Assembly: GCF_900106045.1 (NCBI RefSeq)
Contig: NZ_LT629802.1
Coordinates: 682,001-746,000 of the forward strand
Reading direction: 5' to 3'
Origin: Pseudomonas mucidolens
GTDB taxonomy: Bacteria > Pseudomonadota > Gammaproteobacteria > Pseudomonadales > Pseudomonadaceae
Length of the DNA stretch: 64,000 bases
Shown: positions 9,455 through 18,401 of the stretch, piece by piece
Layout of the letters: each line of letters begins with the position of its first letter
How positions within the stretch are numbered: position 1 is the stretch's first letter
Made by a program: the position numbers and the translations under genes
The notes under the pieces: model-generated
Told to the model about the DNA's origin: nothing
Seen by the model: only the letters and a program-made list of their open reading frames with translations
Databases searched by the model: none

Positions 9455-9594
9455 TCGGTTCGTCAGGAGCTGTATCAATTCAGTAATAGTTCGTTGTGGT
9501 TTCAAGCAAGCATTACGTGAGACTTCGTACTATTATCTGTAGGAAGCGGCCACAGAACTCCAGTCGCTCAGCATTACCCTCAAAGGGGGCAACC

Positions 9595-9717
9595 ATGAAA
9601 GAGAAACTGCAAAACTGGCTGCATGACCTCGGCGTCGCACTTGGCTTGATCGAGCCACCGCTGCAACCGGTGCCCATCCGCACCGATGACGAGCAGCGCC
9701 GTCCGCGTCGCAGGTAA
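9595..9717 (+). CDS. 40-aa PA1414-type small protein (locus may act as an sRNA)
   Basis: A 40-codon gene (MKEKLQNWLHDLGVALGLIE...) with an amphipathic N-terminal helix and an Arg-rich tail (RRPRRR). A good AAAGGGGG ribosome site lies 6 bases before ATG 9595. I recall a very similar short Pseudomonas family named after PA1414, a locus later reported as the low-oxygen-induced small RNA SicX; that identity is from memory and unverified. The sequence fits a short transcript: a -10-like TATTAT at 9531-9536 and a strong hairpin at 9728-9753. I see no clean ANR box (TTGAT-N4-ATCAA) upstream. Confidence 0.6.
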   Translation: MKEKLQNWLHDLGVALGLIEPPLQPVPIRTDDEQRRPRRR

Positions 9718-9727
9718 GTCCCGGAAA

Positions 9728-9753
9728 GCGCTCAAACATCAATGTTTGAGCGC
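9728..9753 (+). terminator. Perfect dyad, terminator-like
   Basis: GCGCTCAAACAT and ATGTTTGAGCGC flank a 2-base centre, giving an 11-bp stem with a 4-base loop. There is no U-run after it, so it may be an RNA-stabilising 3' hairpin rather than a classical terminator. It closes the short 9595-9717 transcript unit. Confidence 0.6.
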
Positions 9754-9863
9754 GGTCAGCGGATATTTCGTCTCTGCATCACGGCGAATCGGCTGTGTCG
9801 GTGGGGTGCTTGCGCGATTGCTTCACACCCCCCCCCTCAACCCTGACCCGATTCGAGAACCCT

Positions 9864-10484
9864 ATGCCCAGACCCCAATGCCCGCGCTGCGTGCGGCCGG
9901 CCACTCGCTGTCTGTGTTCGCTGATCCCGAGCCTCGACAGTCGTACCCGCGTTCTGTTGCTGCAGCATCCGAGTGAGGTCAGGCATGCGCTCAACACTGC
10001 GCGCTTCGCCGCGTTGGGGTTGCTGAACGCGCAGTTGGTGGTAGGCGAGGTGTTCGAGGATTTGCAGGCGCTGTTGCATCCGCCGGGGTATCAGACCCGC
10101 TTGCTGTTTCCCGCCGAAGAGGCGCAGCCGTTACAGGCTTACACAGGATCCGACGCGCCGCTGCTGTTGGTGGTCCCGGACGGCACTTGGCGTAAGGCGC
10201 GTAAACTGCTCCACCTCAATCCCTTGCTCGCGGCGTTGCCCAGAGTGACCTTGGCCACGGGCGCCATATCCCGCTATCGACTGCGCAAGGCGCCAGGGCC
10301 AGGCGCATTGTCGACGGTGGAGGCGATTGTGCAAGCGCTGCAGGTGCTGGAGGCGCCGGCCTCATTCGAGCCGTTGCTGCGGCCGTTCGACGCGCTGATC
10401 GAGGGGCAGGTTGCGGCGATGGGGGAAGAGACTTTTCAGAAAAATCATGCGGACATCAACGGGAAGTTGAACGGTCATTCGTAG
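9864..10484 (+). CDS. DTW-domain tRNA-uridine aminocarboxypropyltransferase (TapT-like)
   Basis: A 206-residue cytoplasmic enzyme predicted to transfer the 3-amino-3-carboxypropyl group of SAM to U47 of tRNA (acp3U). It begins with a zinc-knuckle-like CPRC...CLC pair (residues 5-18). It then has the LLQHPSEVRHALNTARF segment and the family signature DGTWRKARK near residue 110, followed by SRYRLRKAPGPGALSTVEA. Start ATG 9864 is chosen because the Cys pair begins right after it, although the frame is open further upstream. It is convergent with the GDPD-like gene across a long inverted repeat. Confidence 0.87.
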   Translation: MPRPQCPRCVRPATRCLCSLIPSLDSRTRVLLLQHPSEVRHALNTARFAALGLLNAQLVVGEVFEDLQALLHPPGYQTRLLFPAEEAQPLQAYTGSDAPLLLVVPDGTWRKARKLLHLNPLLAALPRVTLATGAISRYRLRKAPGPGALSTVEAIVQALQVLEAPASFEPLLRPFDALIEGQVAAMGEETFQKNHADINGKLNGHS

Positions 10485-10511
10485 CAGGTGGATACGGTGT
10501 GAGGCTCGCAA

Positions 10512-10553
10512 GTGAGTCGATCGTCTAAGCGCCAATACGAACGATCGACTCAC
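10512..10553. terminator. Inverted repeat between convergent genes
   Basis: A 13-bp perfect inverted repeat, GTGAGTCGATCGT / ACGATCGACTCAC, with a 16-base loop. It probably terminates transcription from one or both sides. There is no strong T-run. Confidence 0.6.
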
Positions 10554-10587
10554 CACCCTCGGTTATCTGCCTGGAAAATCGTGATCG

Positions 10588-11865
10588 TTACGCAGAAACC
10601 AGTCGTGAATAGGCAATAGCTTTTCGGGCACCTGTTTTTAGGATTTCACTGTTGTCTTGCTCATCGCATGGACGGTAAAGGTAAAAGCTGTCACTGCCGT
10701 CCGGCAGTGTCTTGTGCATCATCTGGATGCCGACTCCCTTCAACAGAATGCTGGACTCGAGTAATACCTTTCTCGCGTCGTCAACGTTGTCGCATTTGAA
10801 AAAAGTCTCGACGCGCTTGCTCAACTCAAGCAGCACCAGGGAAAAATCCCGATTATCACTGTACTGCCTGAAGTCCGAGGTGGAGGCATGAATCGCCTTG
10901 TTTCCTGATGCCGCGAGGTCGACGATGGGCGTGCGTAAATCCCACAGAATCCCGTCATAACCTTGAAACCCGTTCCCTTCCACGAGCGCTCGCAAGTTAT
11001 CCATCGCGTTGTTTTGATAGGTGGCGTTTGGATCTTTGAGAGAGAAGTCTTCTTTCATGTTCTGCTTGCCGAACAGATCGGCTGTCTTGATACCTGGAGC
11101 AATGTTTATTCCGCTCAGACCTCGTCGTTCTGCTTCGGTTTTCAGCTCCTTGAGCGCCTTATGTTTGAACGAGCAGAAAATGATGTTTTCAGGGGTGAGT
11201 TTATCGGTCTGTCCTTTGCCTTCGGCAACCAGGTCGAGCATCGAGGACACGGCGGTAGCGTCTTTGAGCTCTATGTTGAGGATGATCGGATGTTTGCCAT
11301 AGCGCGTCAGCGTCTGATTGGCGTCGTTCACCAGCGCGATCACTTCGGACAACATCGGTGTTGTTTCGCCATGGGGACCAATCGGGATATGCCTGAGCTC
11401 ATCGGCAGTCTTCTGCCCGACCAGGTAGGTCGCCTTGGTTTCGCTCGCCGGCAGCCTGGACCCGTTGCGGTCAGCGTTGTACGCGTTGCGCCAGATCTCA
11501 TCGTCATGGGTGACCATGACTTTGCCGTCCCTGGATTTGAAAATATCAATCTCGATCGCATCGGCACCCTGGAGGATTGCTGCCTTGATGGCTTGCAGGC
11601 TGTTTTCCGGCTGGAGCCTGTCAGGAAACGTTGAGCCGAACACGCTGGTGGGACCGGTGCCGCGGTGGGCCACGAGCATCAACCGGTGCCCGGTACGTTC
11701 CTTCAGCAGTTCACTGTGCGCTCTTGACTGCAGCATCTGTCTTACTTCCATCGGGGCCAGGCGGGTCAGGCAACTCTCTGTGTTGAGCGTGGATTCGACG
11801 GGCTGTCGCAAGAGACGTGTGGTCGCGTAAGGGCTAAGGTCGGACGAGGTATTGAGGCTATACAC
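10588..11865 (-). CDS. Glycerophosphodiester phosphodiesterase-like protein, candidate type III effector
   Basis: A 425-residue protein with a GDPD TIM-barrel. The hallmark residues are all present from the GTG start: His67-Arg68 (AHRG), Glu87-Asn88, Glu105/Asp107 (EIDIF) and His120-Asp121 (THDD). It lacks any signal peptide. It has a ~60-residue Ser/Thr-rich polar N-terminal extension, about 14% Ser in the first 50 residues, as in type III secretion signals. Start GTG 11865 follows AAAGGA at good spacing; ATG 11916 is possible. About 130 bases upstream is an exact hrp box. The DNA looks AT-richer than its neighbours, suggesting transfer. The substrate (glycerophosphodiester or another phosphodiester) and export are inference. 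Confidence 0.75.
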   Translation of the reverse strand: MYSLNTSSDLSPYATTRLLRQPVESTLNTESCLTRLAPMEVRQMLQSRAHSELLKERTGHRLMLVAHRGTGPTSVFGSTFPDRLQPENSLQAIKAAILQGADAIEIDIFKSRDGKVMVTHDDEIWRNAYNADRNGSRLPASETKATYLVGQKTADELRHIPIGPHGETTPMLSEVIALVNDANQTLTRYGKHPIILNIELKDATAVSSMLDLVAEGKGQTDKLTPENIIFCSFKHKALKELKTEAERRGLSGINIAPGIKTADLFGKQNMKEDFSLKDPNATYQNNAMDNLRALVEGNGFQGYDGILWDLRTPIVDLAASGNKAIHASTSDFRQYSDNRDFSLVLLELSKRVETFFKCDNVDDARKVLLESSILLKGVGIQMMHKTLPDGSDSFYLYRPCDEQDNSEILKTGARKAIAYSRLVSA

Positions 11866-11992
11866 AGGATTTCCTTTTAAAACAGAAAATGTCCTTGCTG
11901 AGTGAAGGGCGTGCATACGCGGATTACCGTCTCCCGGGATTGAACAGGTAGGATCTGGGGTTATCACTCGTGGTCCATTGCATGCCCATCGT

Positions 11993-12021
11993 TGAGTGGA
12001 GCCACTGTAAGCGTTGGTTCC
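11993..12021 (-). promoter_or_regulatory. hrp box (HrpL-type ECF sigma promoter)
   Basis: On the minus strand: GGAACC (12021-12016), a 16-base spacer, then CCACTCA (11999-11993). This matches the consensus GGAACC-N15/16-CCAC-NN-A exactly and reads towards the phosphodiesterase-like gene at 11865. The 307-base gap 11866-12172 holds nothing else recognised apart from a direct repeat at 12061-12085. Confidence 0.75.
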
Positions 12022-12060
12022 TTGCAAGAGGATATGTCCGCAAGTACGTTCGCTACCTTG

Positions 12061-12085
12061 ATAGCCATACTCCATATAGCCATAC
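12061..12085. repeat. Short tandem direct repeat upstream of cysM
   Basis: ATAGCCATAC occurs twice, at 12061-12070 and 12076-12085, 15 bases apart start to start. It sits about 90-110 bases before cysM and on the far side of the hrp box. It could be a regulator site for cysM; function unknown. Confidence 0.5.
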
Positions 12086-12172
12086 CGCATAAGGACCGCA
12101 CTTTGCGTGATATGGCGCGCTGGCGTTTGCCGGTATGATGGGCACCCCCGCAGTCTGGATTGCGAATACGCC

Positions 12173-13075
12173 ATGACCTTGCAGTACCCAACCATCGCCG
12201 ATTGCGTCGGCAACACACCGCTGGTCCGCTTGCAACGCATGGCGGGTGACACCAGTAATACTTTGCTGCTCAAGCTTGAGGGCAACAACCCGGCGGGTTC
12301 GGTCAAGGATCGTCCGGCGCTGTCGATGATTACCCGCGCCGAGTTGCGTGGGCAGATCAAGCCCGGCGATACCCTGATTGAAGCCACCTCGGGTAATACC
12401 GGGATTGCCCTGGCCATGGCCGCGGCGATCAAGGGTTACAAGATGATCCTGATCATGCCCGACAACGGCAGCGCCGAGCGCAAGGCGGCGATGACCGCCT
12501 ATGGCGCCGAATTGGTCCTGGTTTCCCAGGAGGAAGGCATGGAAGGCGCGCGCGACCTCGCCGAGCGCATGGCCGCCGAGGGCCGCGGTCAAGTGCTGGA
12601 TCAGTTTGCCAACGGGGACAATCCCGAGGCGCATTACACCGGCACCGGTCCCGAGATCTGGCGCCAGACCCAGGGCACGATTACCCACTTCGTCAGCTCC
12701 ATGGGCACCACCGGCACCATCATGGGCAACTCCCGCTACCTCAAGGAGCAGAATCCGGCGATCCAGATCGTTGGCTTGCAGCCTATGGAGGGTGCGTCGA
12801 TTCCCGGGATTCGTCGTTGGCCCGAAGAGTATCTGCCGAAGATCTATAACGCGACCCGCGTGGACCGCATTATTGATATGGCCCAGCGGGAAGCCGAGGA
12901 CACCACGCGTCGCCTGGCCCGTGAAGAAGGCATTTTCTGCGGTGTGTCTTCCGGTGGCGCCGTGGCCGGGATGTTGCGCCTGTCCCAGGAAGTTGAAAAC
13001 GCGGTGATCGTGGCGATCATCTGTGACCGAGGCGACCGTTATCTGTCGACCGGCATTTTCGACGCGCCTAACTGA
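12173..13075 (+). CDS. cysM: Cysteine synthase B
   Basis: A 300-residue cytoplasmic PLP enzyme that makes cysteine from O-acetylserine and sulfide or thiosulfate. The PLP lysine is Lys45 in NPAGSVKDR. The phosphate-binding loop TSGNTG is near residue 70 and the [10 protein letters not shown] glycine loop is near 180. The CysM-type [11 protein letters not shown] segment is present. Start ATG 12173 gives the family N-terminus ([19 protein letters not shown]). It overlaps the next gene, rlmD, by one base (TGATG), so the two are translationally linked in a cysM-rlmD-relA order conserved in Pseudomonas. Confidence 0.95.
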   Translation: MTLQYPTIADCVGNTPLVRLQRMAGDTSNTLLLKLEGNNPAGSVKDRPALSMITRAELRGQIKPGDTLIEATSGNTGIALAMAAAIKGYKMILIMPDNGSAERKAAMTAYGAELVLVSQEEGMEGARDLAERMAAEGRGQVLDQFANGDNPEAHYTGTGPEIWRQTQGTITHFVSSMGTTGTIMGNSRYLKEQNPAIQIVGLQPMEGASIPGIRRWPEEYLPKIYNATRVDRIIDMAQREAEDTTRRLAREEGIFCGVSSGGAVAGMLRLSQEVENAVIVAIICDRGDRYLSTGIFDAPN

Positions 13076-14427
13076 TGGCCAAGCAAGAGAGAGGCCTGCG
13101 CTTCCAACCAGCGGGCGGTAGCCGGGCGCCACAAATCCCCGTAGGCAAAAAACAGCGCCTGAGCATCGAGCGCCTGGCCAACGACGGGCGCGGCATTGTG
13201 TTCTTCGAGGGCCGCACCTGGTTTGTCGTGGGCGCGCTGGCCGGTGAAGAAGTCGAGGCGCGGGTGTTGGGTGCCCATGGCAAAGTCGTCGAGGCACGCA
13301 CCGAGCGGGTGTTCAAGGCCAGCGCACTGCGGCGCGCGACGCCTTGCGCACACGCGGGCCGCTGTGGTGGTTGCAGCCTGCAACACTTGCCCCACAACGA
13401 ACAGCTCGCTCTGAAACAGCGCATGTTGGCCGAGCAGTTGTCCCGAGTCGCCGGTATCGAACCCCAGGAATGGGCCGCGCCGTTGAGCGGGCCGGAATTC
13501 GGCTATCGCCGCCGGGCCCGGGTCGCCGTGCGTTGGGATGCCAAGGCCAGGCACCTTGACGTCGGCTTCCGGGCCGTCGCCAGTCAGGACATCGTCGCCA
13601 TCGACGATTGCCCGGTACTGGTACAGGCCTTGCAACCGATCATGCAACGTTTGCCGAACATGCTGCGGCGCCTCGGCAAACCTCAGGCGCTGGGCCATGT
13701 GGAACTGTTCAGCGGGTCGTCGATTGCCCTGCTACTGCGGCACATGGCGCCGCTGTCTGACGCGGACCTGGTGATCCTGAACGAATTCTGCACCTTCCAT
13801 GATGCCCAACTGTGGCTGCATGGCGAAGGCGAGCCGCAACCCTTCGCTCCAGATCAGGCCTTGGGTTATCGCCTTGAACAGTGGGATCTGGAGCTGGCGT
13901 ATCGGCCCGGGGACTTTGTGCAGGTCAACGCCGGCGTTAACGAGGCGATGGTCGCCCAGGCGCTCGAGTGGTTGGCGCTGAAATCCGATGAGCGGGTGCT
14001 GGATCTGTTTTGTGGCTTGGGCAACTTTGCCTTGCCGCTGGCCCGCCAGGTACGCGAAGTCGTTGCGGTTGAAGGTGTGCAGGCGATGGTGGCGCGGGCG
14101 GCGCAGAATGCGCTCAGCAACAATTTGCCCAATGTGCAGTTTTTCCAGGCTGACTTGTCTCAGACTTTGACTGATGCGGAATGGGCCAAAGCGGGCTTTT
14201 CTGCGGTACTCTTGGACCCACCCCGCGATGGTGCCCTGGAGGTTGTGCGCAAGCTCGCCACTCTGGGGGCCGATCGCCTGGTATATGTGTCCTGCAATCC
14301 AGCCACGCTGGCGCGGGACACAGTCGAGTTGGTCAAGCAAGGCTACCGGCTAAAGCGTGCCGGGATCCTCGATATGTTTCCGCAAACGGCCCATGTCGAG
14401 GCGATGGCGTTATTTGAAGCGAGCTAG
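13075..14427 (+). CDS. rlmD: 23S rRNA (uracil-1939-C5)-methyltransferase
   Basis: A 450-residue SAM-dependent rRNA methyltransferase. It has an N-terminal TRAM RNA-binding domain (about 20-80) and a [4Fe-4S] Cys cluster ([10 protein letters not shown] near 90-100 plus a later Cys in DDCPVL). The SAM motif [16 protein letters not shown] is near residue 307. The catalytic Cys is in [11 protein letters not shown] near residue 405. It methylates U1939 of 23S rRNA. It starts one base inside the cysM stop codon and precedes relA by about 100 bases. Confidence 0.95.
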   Translation: MAKQERGLRFQPAGGSRAPQIPVGKKQRLSIERLANDGRGIVFFEGRTWFVVGALAGEEVEARVLGAHGKVVEARTERVFKASALRRATPCAHAGRCGGCSLQHLPHNEQLALKQRMLAEQLSRVAGIEPQEWAAPLSGPEFGYRRRARVAVRWDAKARHLDVGFRAVASQDIVAIDDCPVLVQALQPIMQRLPNMLRRLGKPQALGHVELFSGSSIALLLRHMAPLSDADLVILNEFCTFHDAQLWLHGEGEPQPFAPDQALGYRLEQWDLELAYRPGDFVQVNAGVNEAMVAQALEWLALKSDERVLDLFCGLGNFALPLARQVREVVAVEGVQAMVARAAQNALSNNLPNVQFFQADLSQTLTDAEWAKAGFSAVLLDPPRDGALEVVRKLATLGADRLVYVSCNPATLARDTVELVKQGYRLKRAGILDMFPQTAHVEAMALFEAS

Positions 14428-14531
14428 GACGCTCGTTTAGTCCGACTGGCCTGCGTTTCCAGGGCCTGTGACCTGTGTACAAAGGTCAGATTTTGACGCG
14501 CTGCAGGCGCGTCGTAGGGAAGGTAAGCAAG

Positions 14532-16775
14532 ATGGTACAGGTGAGAGCACACCAGCCGATCAATACTGACGGCAGTATCAATCTCGAGGCATGGCTGGAT
14601 CATGCCGTCAGTGTCGATCCGGCACTGGACCGTGAAGCCTTGAAAGCAGCCTGCGAGTTCGCTCGTGAGTCTGAACAGCAAGACAATGCGGCCAAGAATC
14701 TGTGGGCCGAGGGTACATCCAGTTTTCATACGGGGCTGGAGATCGCCGAAATTCTCGCCGACCTCAAGCTCGATCAGGATTCGCTGATCGCCGCGGTGCT
14801 CTATCGCGGCGTGCGCGAGGGGCATATTGCGTTGCCGCTGGTCAGCCAGCGTTTCGGCGCCGTGGTGGCCAAGCTGATCGATGGCGTGTTGCGCATGGCC
14901 GCGATCAGTGCCAGCCTCAGTCCGCGCCAATCGATAGTGCTGGGCACCCAGGGCCAGGTGGAAAACCTGCGCAAGATGCTGGTGGCGATGGTCGACGACG
15001 TGCGCGTCGCGCTGATCAAGTTGGCCGAGCGCACCTGCGCGATTCGTGCGGTGAAAACCGCCGATGACGAAAAGCGCAACCGGGTTGCCCGCGAAGTGTT
15101 CGATATCTACGCGCCCCTGGCTCACCGCCTGGGTATCGGTCATATCAAGTGGGAGCTGGAGGACTTGTCCTTCCGTTACCTGGAACCCGACCAGTACAAA
15201 CAGATTGCGACCCTGCTGCATGAGCGGCGGCTGGACCGTGAGCGCTTTATCAGCGATGTAATGGGCCAGTTACGTTCGGAGTTGCAGGCCACCGGTGTCG
15301 AGGCCGACATCAGCGGGCGGGCCAAGCACATCTATTCCATCTGGCGCAAAATGCAGCGCAAGGGCCTGGCGTTCAGCCAGATCTACGATGTGCGCGCGGT
15401 TCGGGTGCTGGTGCCGGAAATGCGCGATTGCTACACCGCCCTGGGTATCGTTCACACGCTGTGGCGGCATATTCCCAAGGAGTTCGACGATTACATCGCC
15501 AACCCCAAGGAAAACGGATATCGCTCGCTGCATACCGCCGTGATTGGCCCCGAGGGCAAGGTACTGGAAGTACAGATCCGCACCCACGCCATGCACGAAG
15601 AGGCTGAGCTGGGCGTATGCGCGCATTGGCGCTACAAGGGCACCGACGTCAAGGCTGGTTCCAACCAATACGAAGAGAAAATCTCCTGGTTGCGCCAAGT
15701 GCTGGAGTGGCATGAAGAGCTGGGCGATATCGGCGGTCTGGCCGAACAGTTGCGGGTGGATATCGAACCCGACCGGGTCTACATTTTCACCCCTGACGGC
15801 CATGCAATCGATTTACCCAAAGGCGCCACGCCGCTGGACTTTGCCTATCGCGTCCACACCGAGATCGGCCACAACTGCCGTGGCGCCAAGATCAACGGGC
15901 GGATCGTGCCGCTCAACTACAGCCTGCAGACGGGTGAGCAGGTCGAGATCATCACCAGCAAGCACGGCACGCCGAGTCGCGACTGGTTGAACCCGAACCT
16001 GGGCTACATCACCACATCGCGCGCGCGGGCCAAGATCGTCCATTGGTTCAAGTTGCAGGCCCGCGATCAGAACGTCGCCGCCGGCAAGACCTTGCTCGAG
16101 CGCGAGCTGGGACGTCTGGGCTTGCCTCAGGTGGACTTCGACAAGCTGGCCGAAAAGGCCAACATGAAAATCGCCGAAGACATGTTCGCCGCCCTTGGGG
16201 CAGGCGACCTGCGCCTCGCGCAACTGGTCAACCTGGCCCAGCAACTGGTGGAGCCGGAGCGTGGTTCCGAACAACTGGAGCTGATTCCACGCAAGGCCAC
16301 CGGCTACAAGCCGGGCAAGCGCGGCGATATTCAGATCCAGGGTGTCGGCAACCTGATGACACAAATGGCCGGCTGCTGCCAGCCATTGCCGGGAGACGCG
16401 ATTGTCGGCTACATCACTCAAGGTCGCGGGGTGAGCATTCACCGCCAGGATTGTGCCTCGGTGTTGCAATTGGGCGGACGTGAGCCAGAGCGGATCATCC
16501 AGGTCAGTTGGGGGCCGGTGCCGGTGTTGACCTACCCGGTGGACATCATCATCCGCGCCTACGATCGTTCGGGCCTGCTGCGCGACGTGTCGCAAGTGCT
16601 GCTTAACGAGCGGATCAACGTGCTGGCGGTCAACACCCGCTCGAACAAGGAGGACAACACGGCGTTGATGTCCCTGACCATCGAGATTCCCGGATTGGAC
16701 GCGCTGGGGCGGTTGCTGGGGCGGATTTCCCAGTTGCCGAACATCATTGAGACGCGGCGTAACCGCACGCCATGA
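14532..16775 (+). CDS. relA: GTP/GDP pyrophosphokinase RelA, (p)ppGpp synthetase
   Basis: A 747-residue ribosome-associated stringent-response enzyme that makes (p)ppGpp from ATP and GTP/GDP when uncharged tRNA is sensed. Visible domains are an inactive HD-like N-terminal domain (the HD pair of SpoT hydrolases is missing), the synthetase domain around 230-360 (GRAKHIYSIWRKMQ, NPKENGYRSLHT), TGS around 410-470 (DRVYIFTPDGHAIDLPKGAT), a helical and zinc-finger region (AGCCQPLPGD), and a C-terminal ACT domain from about 670. The length matches Pseudomonas RelA. I start at ATG 14532; an in-frame upstream extension to 14475 lacks family similarity. Confidence 0.95.
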   Translation: MVQVRAHQPINTDGSINLEAWLDHAVSVDPALDREALKAACEFARESEQQDNAAKNLWAEGTSSFHTGLEIAEILADLKLDQDSLIAAVLYRGVREGHIALPLVSQRFGAVVAKLIDGVLRMAAISASLSPRQSIVLGTQGQVENLRKMLVAMVDDVRVALIKLAERTCAIRAVKTADDEKRNRVAREVFDIYAPLAHRLGIGHIKWELEDLSFRYLEPDQYKQIATLLHERRLDRERFISDVMGQLRSELQATGVEADISGRAKHIYSIWRKMQRKGLAFSQIYDVRAVRVLVPEMRDCYTALGIVHTLWRHIPKEFDDYIANPKENGYRSLHTAVIGPEGKVLEVQIRTHAMHEEAELGVCAHWRYKGTDVKAGSNQYEEKISWLRQVLEWHEELGDIGGLAEQLRVDIEPDRVYIFTPDGHAIDLPKGATPLDFAYRVHTEIGHNCRGAKINGRIVPLNYSLQTGEQVEIITSKHGTPSRDWLNPNLGYITTSRARAKIVHWFKLQARDQNVAAGKTLLERELGRLGLPQVDFDKLAEKANMKIAEDMFAALGAGDLRLAQLVNLAQQLVEPERGSEQLELIPRKATGYKPGKRGDIQIQGVGNLMTQMAGCCQPLPGDAIVGYITQGRGVSIHRQDCASVLQLGGREPERIIQVSWGPVPVLTYPVDIIIRAYDRSGLLRDVSQVLLNERINVLAVNTRSNKEDNTALMSLTIEIPGLDALGRLLGRISQLPNIIETRRNRTP

Positions 16776-16835
16776 GCCACTGGATGAGCGCGGTCCCACA
16801 ATCGCAATGCCGTTCAATTAAGGCTTTTGTGTAGG

Positions 16836-16947
16836 GTAGGAGCGAGCTTGCTCGCGAAGAACTCATAGGCGCCGTGTTGATCCAGGAAACACGCGTTATC
16901 GTTGACGTTTTTCGCGAGCAAGGGCTAGGCGCCCCCTCGCTCCTACA
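16836..16947. repeat. REPIN, family B (TAGGAGCGAGCTTGCTCGCG)
   Basis: A forward REP arm, GTAGGAGCGAGCTTGCTCGCG-type, lies at 16836-16859. A degenerate reverse arm (TTCGCGAGCAAGG...CGCTCCTAC) lies at 16910-16947. They bracket a 50-base spacer between relA and mazG. The same family closes the window at 63.9 kb. Confidence 0.88.
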
Positions 16948-16995
16948 GTGGTCGCTATTTGCTTAACTCCCACATCGGGCTTTGGACAAAAACTG

Positions 16996-17829
16996 ATGTA
17001 TTCACTTGAAGACCTGTTGCACCTGATGAACCGCCTGCGCGATCCGCAATACGGTTGCCCGTGGGACATCAAGCAAACCTATGCGAGCATCGTCCCGCAC
17101 ACCCTGGAAGAAGCCTACGAAGTCGCCGATGCCATTGAGCGGGGGGATTTTGATCACCTGCAAGGTGAGTTGGGTGACCTGTTGTTTCAGGTGGTCTATT
17201 ACAGCCAGTTGGCGCGGGAAGAAGGGCGCTTCGAGTTTGCCGGGGTGATCGACAGTATTACCCGCAAGCTGATTCGCCGACATCCCCATGTGTTCCCCAC
17301 TGGCGATCTGTACGCGCCGCTGGACATTCCGCAGTTGAGTGAGGAGCAGGTCAAGGAGCGTTGGGAGCAGATCAAGGCCGAGGAGCGTGCGGAAAAATCC
17401 GACGCCCCGCAGCAATTGTCCCTGCTCGATGACGTTCCCAGTGCTTTACCGGCGTTATCCCGCGCCGCCAAGTTGCAAAAGCGTGCAGGGCAAGTCGGTT
17501 TCGACTGGCCGTCGGCTTTGCCGGTGGTGGATAACGTGCGCGAAGAGCTGGATGAAGTGCTCGAGGCCATGGCGGATAACGACTCTGCGGCGATTGCCGA
17601 TGAAGTCGGTGACCTGTTGTTTGCAGCGGTCAACCTGGCCCGCCACCTCAAGGTCGACCCGGAAGCCGCCTTGCGGGGTGCCAATGCCAAATTCGAAAGA
17701 CGCTTTCGATTTATCGAACAGGCATTGCGCGAGACCCGTCGTCCCATAGAAGATTGCACCCTCGAAGAGTTGGACGCCCTGTGGGGTGAAGCCAAACGTC
17801 AGGAAAAGAACCTGTCCAACTGCGATTGA
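16996..17829 (+). CDS. mazG: Nucleoside triphosphate pyrophosphohydrolase
   Basis: A 277-residue cytoplasmic all-alpha NTPase that hydrolyses (d)NTPs to the monophosphate and pyrophosphate, and in E. coli moderates (p)ppGpp signalling. It has two MazG repeats, each with the metal-binding EExxE...ELGD pattern: the first around 40-75 (HTLEEAYEVADAI, GELGDLLFQ) and the second around 190-225 (REELDEVLEA, DEVGDLLFA). Start ATG 16996 is chosen over the frame beginning at 16948, because MYSLEDLLHLMNRLRDP is the family N-terminus. It follows relA, as in other Pseudomonas. Confidence 0.94.
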   Translation: MYSLEDLLHLMNRLRDPQYGCPWDIKQTYASIVPHTLEEAYEVADAIERGDFDHLQGELGDLLFQVVYYSQLAREEGRFEFAGVIDSITRKLIRRHPHVFPTGDLYAPLDIPQLSEEQVKERWEQIKAEERAEKSDAPQQLSLLDDVPSALPALSRAAKLQKRAGQVGFDWPSALPVVDNVREELDEVLEAMADNDSAAIADEVGDLLFAAVNLARHLKVDPEAALRGANAKFERRFRFIEQALRETRRPIEDCTLEELDALWGEAKRQEKNLSNCD

Positions 17830-17854
17830 GCAGTTGCCTAAGTGAGTAAGCACC

Positions 17855-18400
17855 ATGAGCATTTCCCTTCGCGACCAGTTGCTCAAAGCAGGCCTGGTCA
17901 ATCAGAAGCAGGCCAAGCAGGTCGGCAAAGAAAAGCAGAAGCAGCAACGCCTGGTCCACAAAGGCCAAGCGCAGGCGGATGATACCCAGCAGCGTTTGGC
18001 CCAGGAAGCGCAGGCCGAGAAGATCAAGCGCGATCAGGAACTCAACCGTCAGCAGCAGGAAAAGGCCGAGGCCAAGGCTCGTGCGGCGCAGGTCAAGCAA
18101 TTGATCGAAAGTTCGCGGTTACCCAAACTGACCACCGAGGATTACTACAACTTTGTCGACGACAAAAAGGTCAAGCGCTTGTCGGTCAACACGTTGATGC
18201 GCAACAAACTGAGCAATGGCTCACTGGCTATCGTCCATCACGGCGGCAGCTATGAAGTCATTCCCCGTGAGGCTGCATTGAAAATCCAGGAGCGGGCGCC
18301 TGAACGTATTGTGCAACTGAATATTCTTGCCGAGGTTCAGGTGCCGGATGAAGACGATCCGTACGCCGCTTACCAGATCCCTGACGATCTGATGTGGTAA
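17855..18400 (+). CDS. DUF2058 protein (YaiL-type nucleoprotein)
   Basis: A 181-residue protein with a charged coiled-coil N-terminal half (residues about 10-90, rich in Lys, Gln and Glu). The C-terminal domain (YYNFVDDKKVKRLSVN, HHGGSYEVIPREAALKIQERAPERI) is typical of the DUF2058 family, described as YaiL nucleoprotein or polynucleotide-associated. The beginning MSISLRDQLLKAGLVNQKQAK is family-standard. It lies 25 bases after mazG and is probably co-transcribed. Confidence 0.88.
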   Translation: MSISLRDQLLKAGLVNQKQAKQVGKEKQKQQRLVHKGQAQADDTQQRLAQEAQAEKIKRDQELNRQQQEKAEAKARAAQVKQLIESSRLPKLTTEDYYNFVDDKKVKRLSVNTLMRNKLSNGSLAIVHHGGSYEVIPREAALKIQERAPERIVQLNILAEVQVPDEDDPYAAYQIPDDLMW

Positions 18401-18401
18401 G

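Noticed and set aside
9440..9545. ANR box upstream of the PA1414-like gene
   Set aside because: Only half-sites (ATCAA at 9474-9478; TTG...CAA near 9494) with wrong spacing; no TTGAT-N4-ATCAA.
11866..12432. Open-frame extension upstream of the GDPD-like gene
   Set aside because: It is largely antisense to cysM and its promoter and has no family likeness. A GTG with an AAAGGA site at 11865 is a better start.
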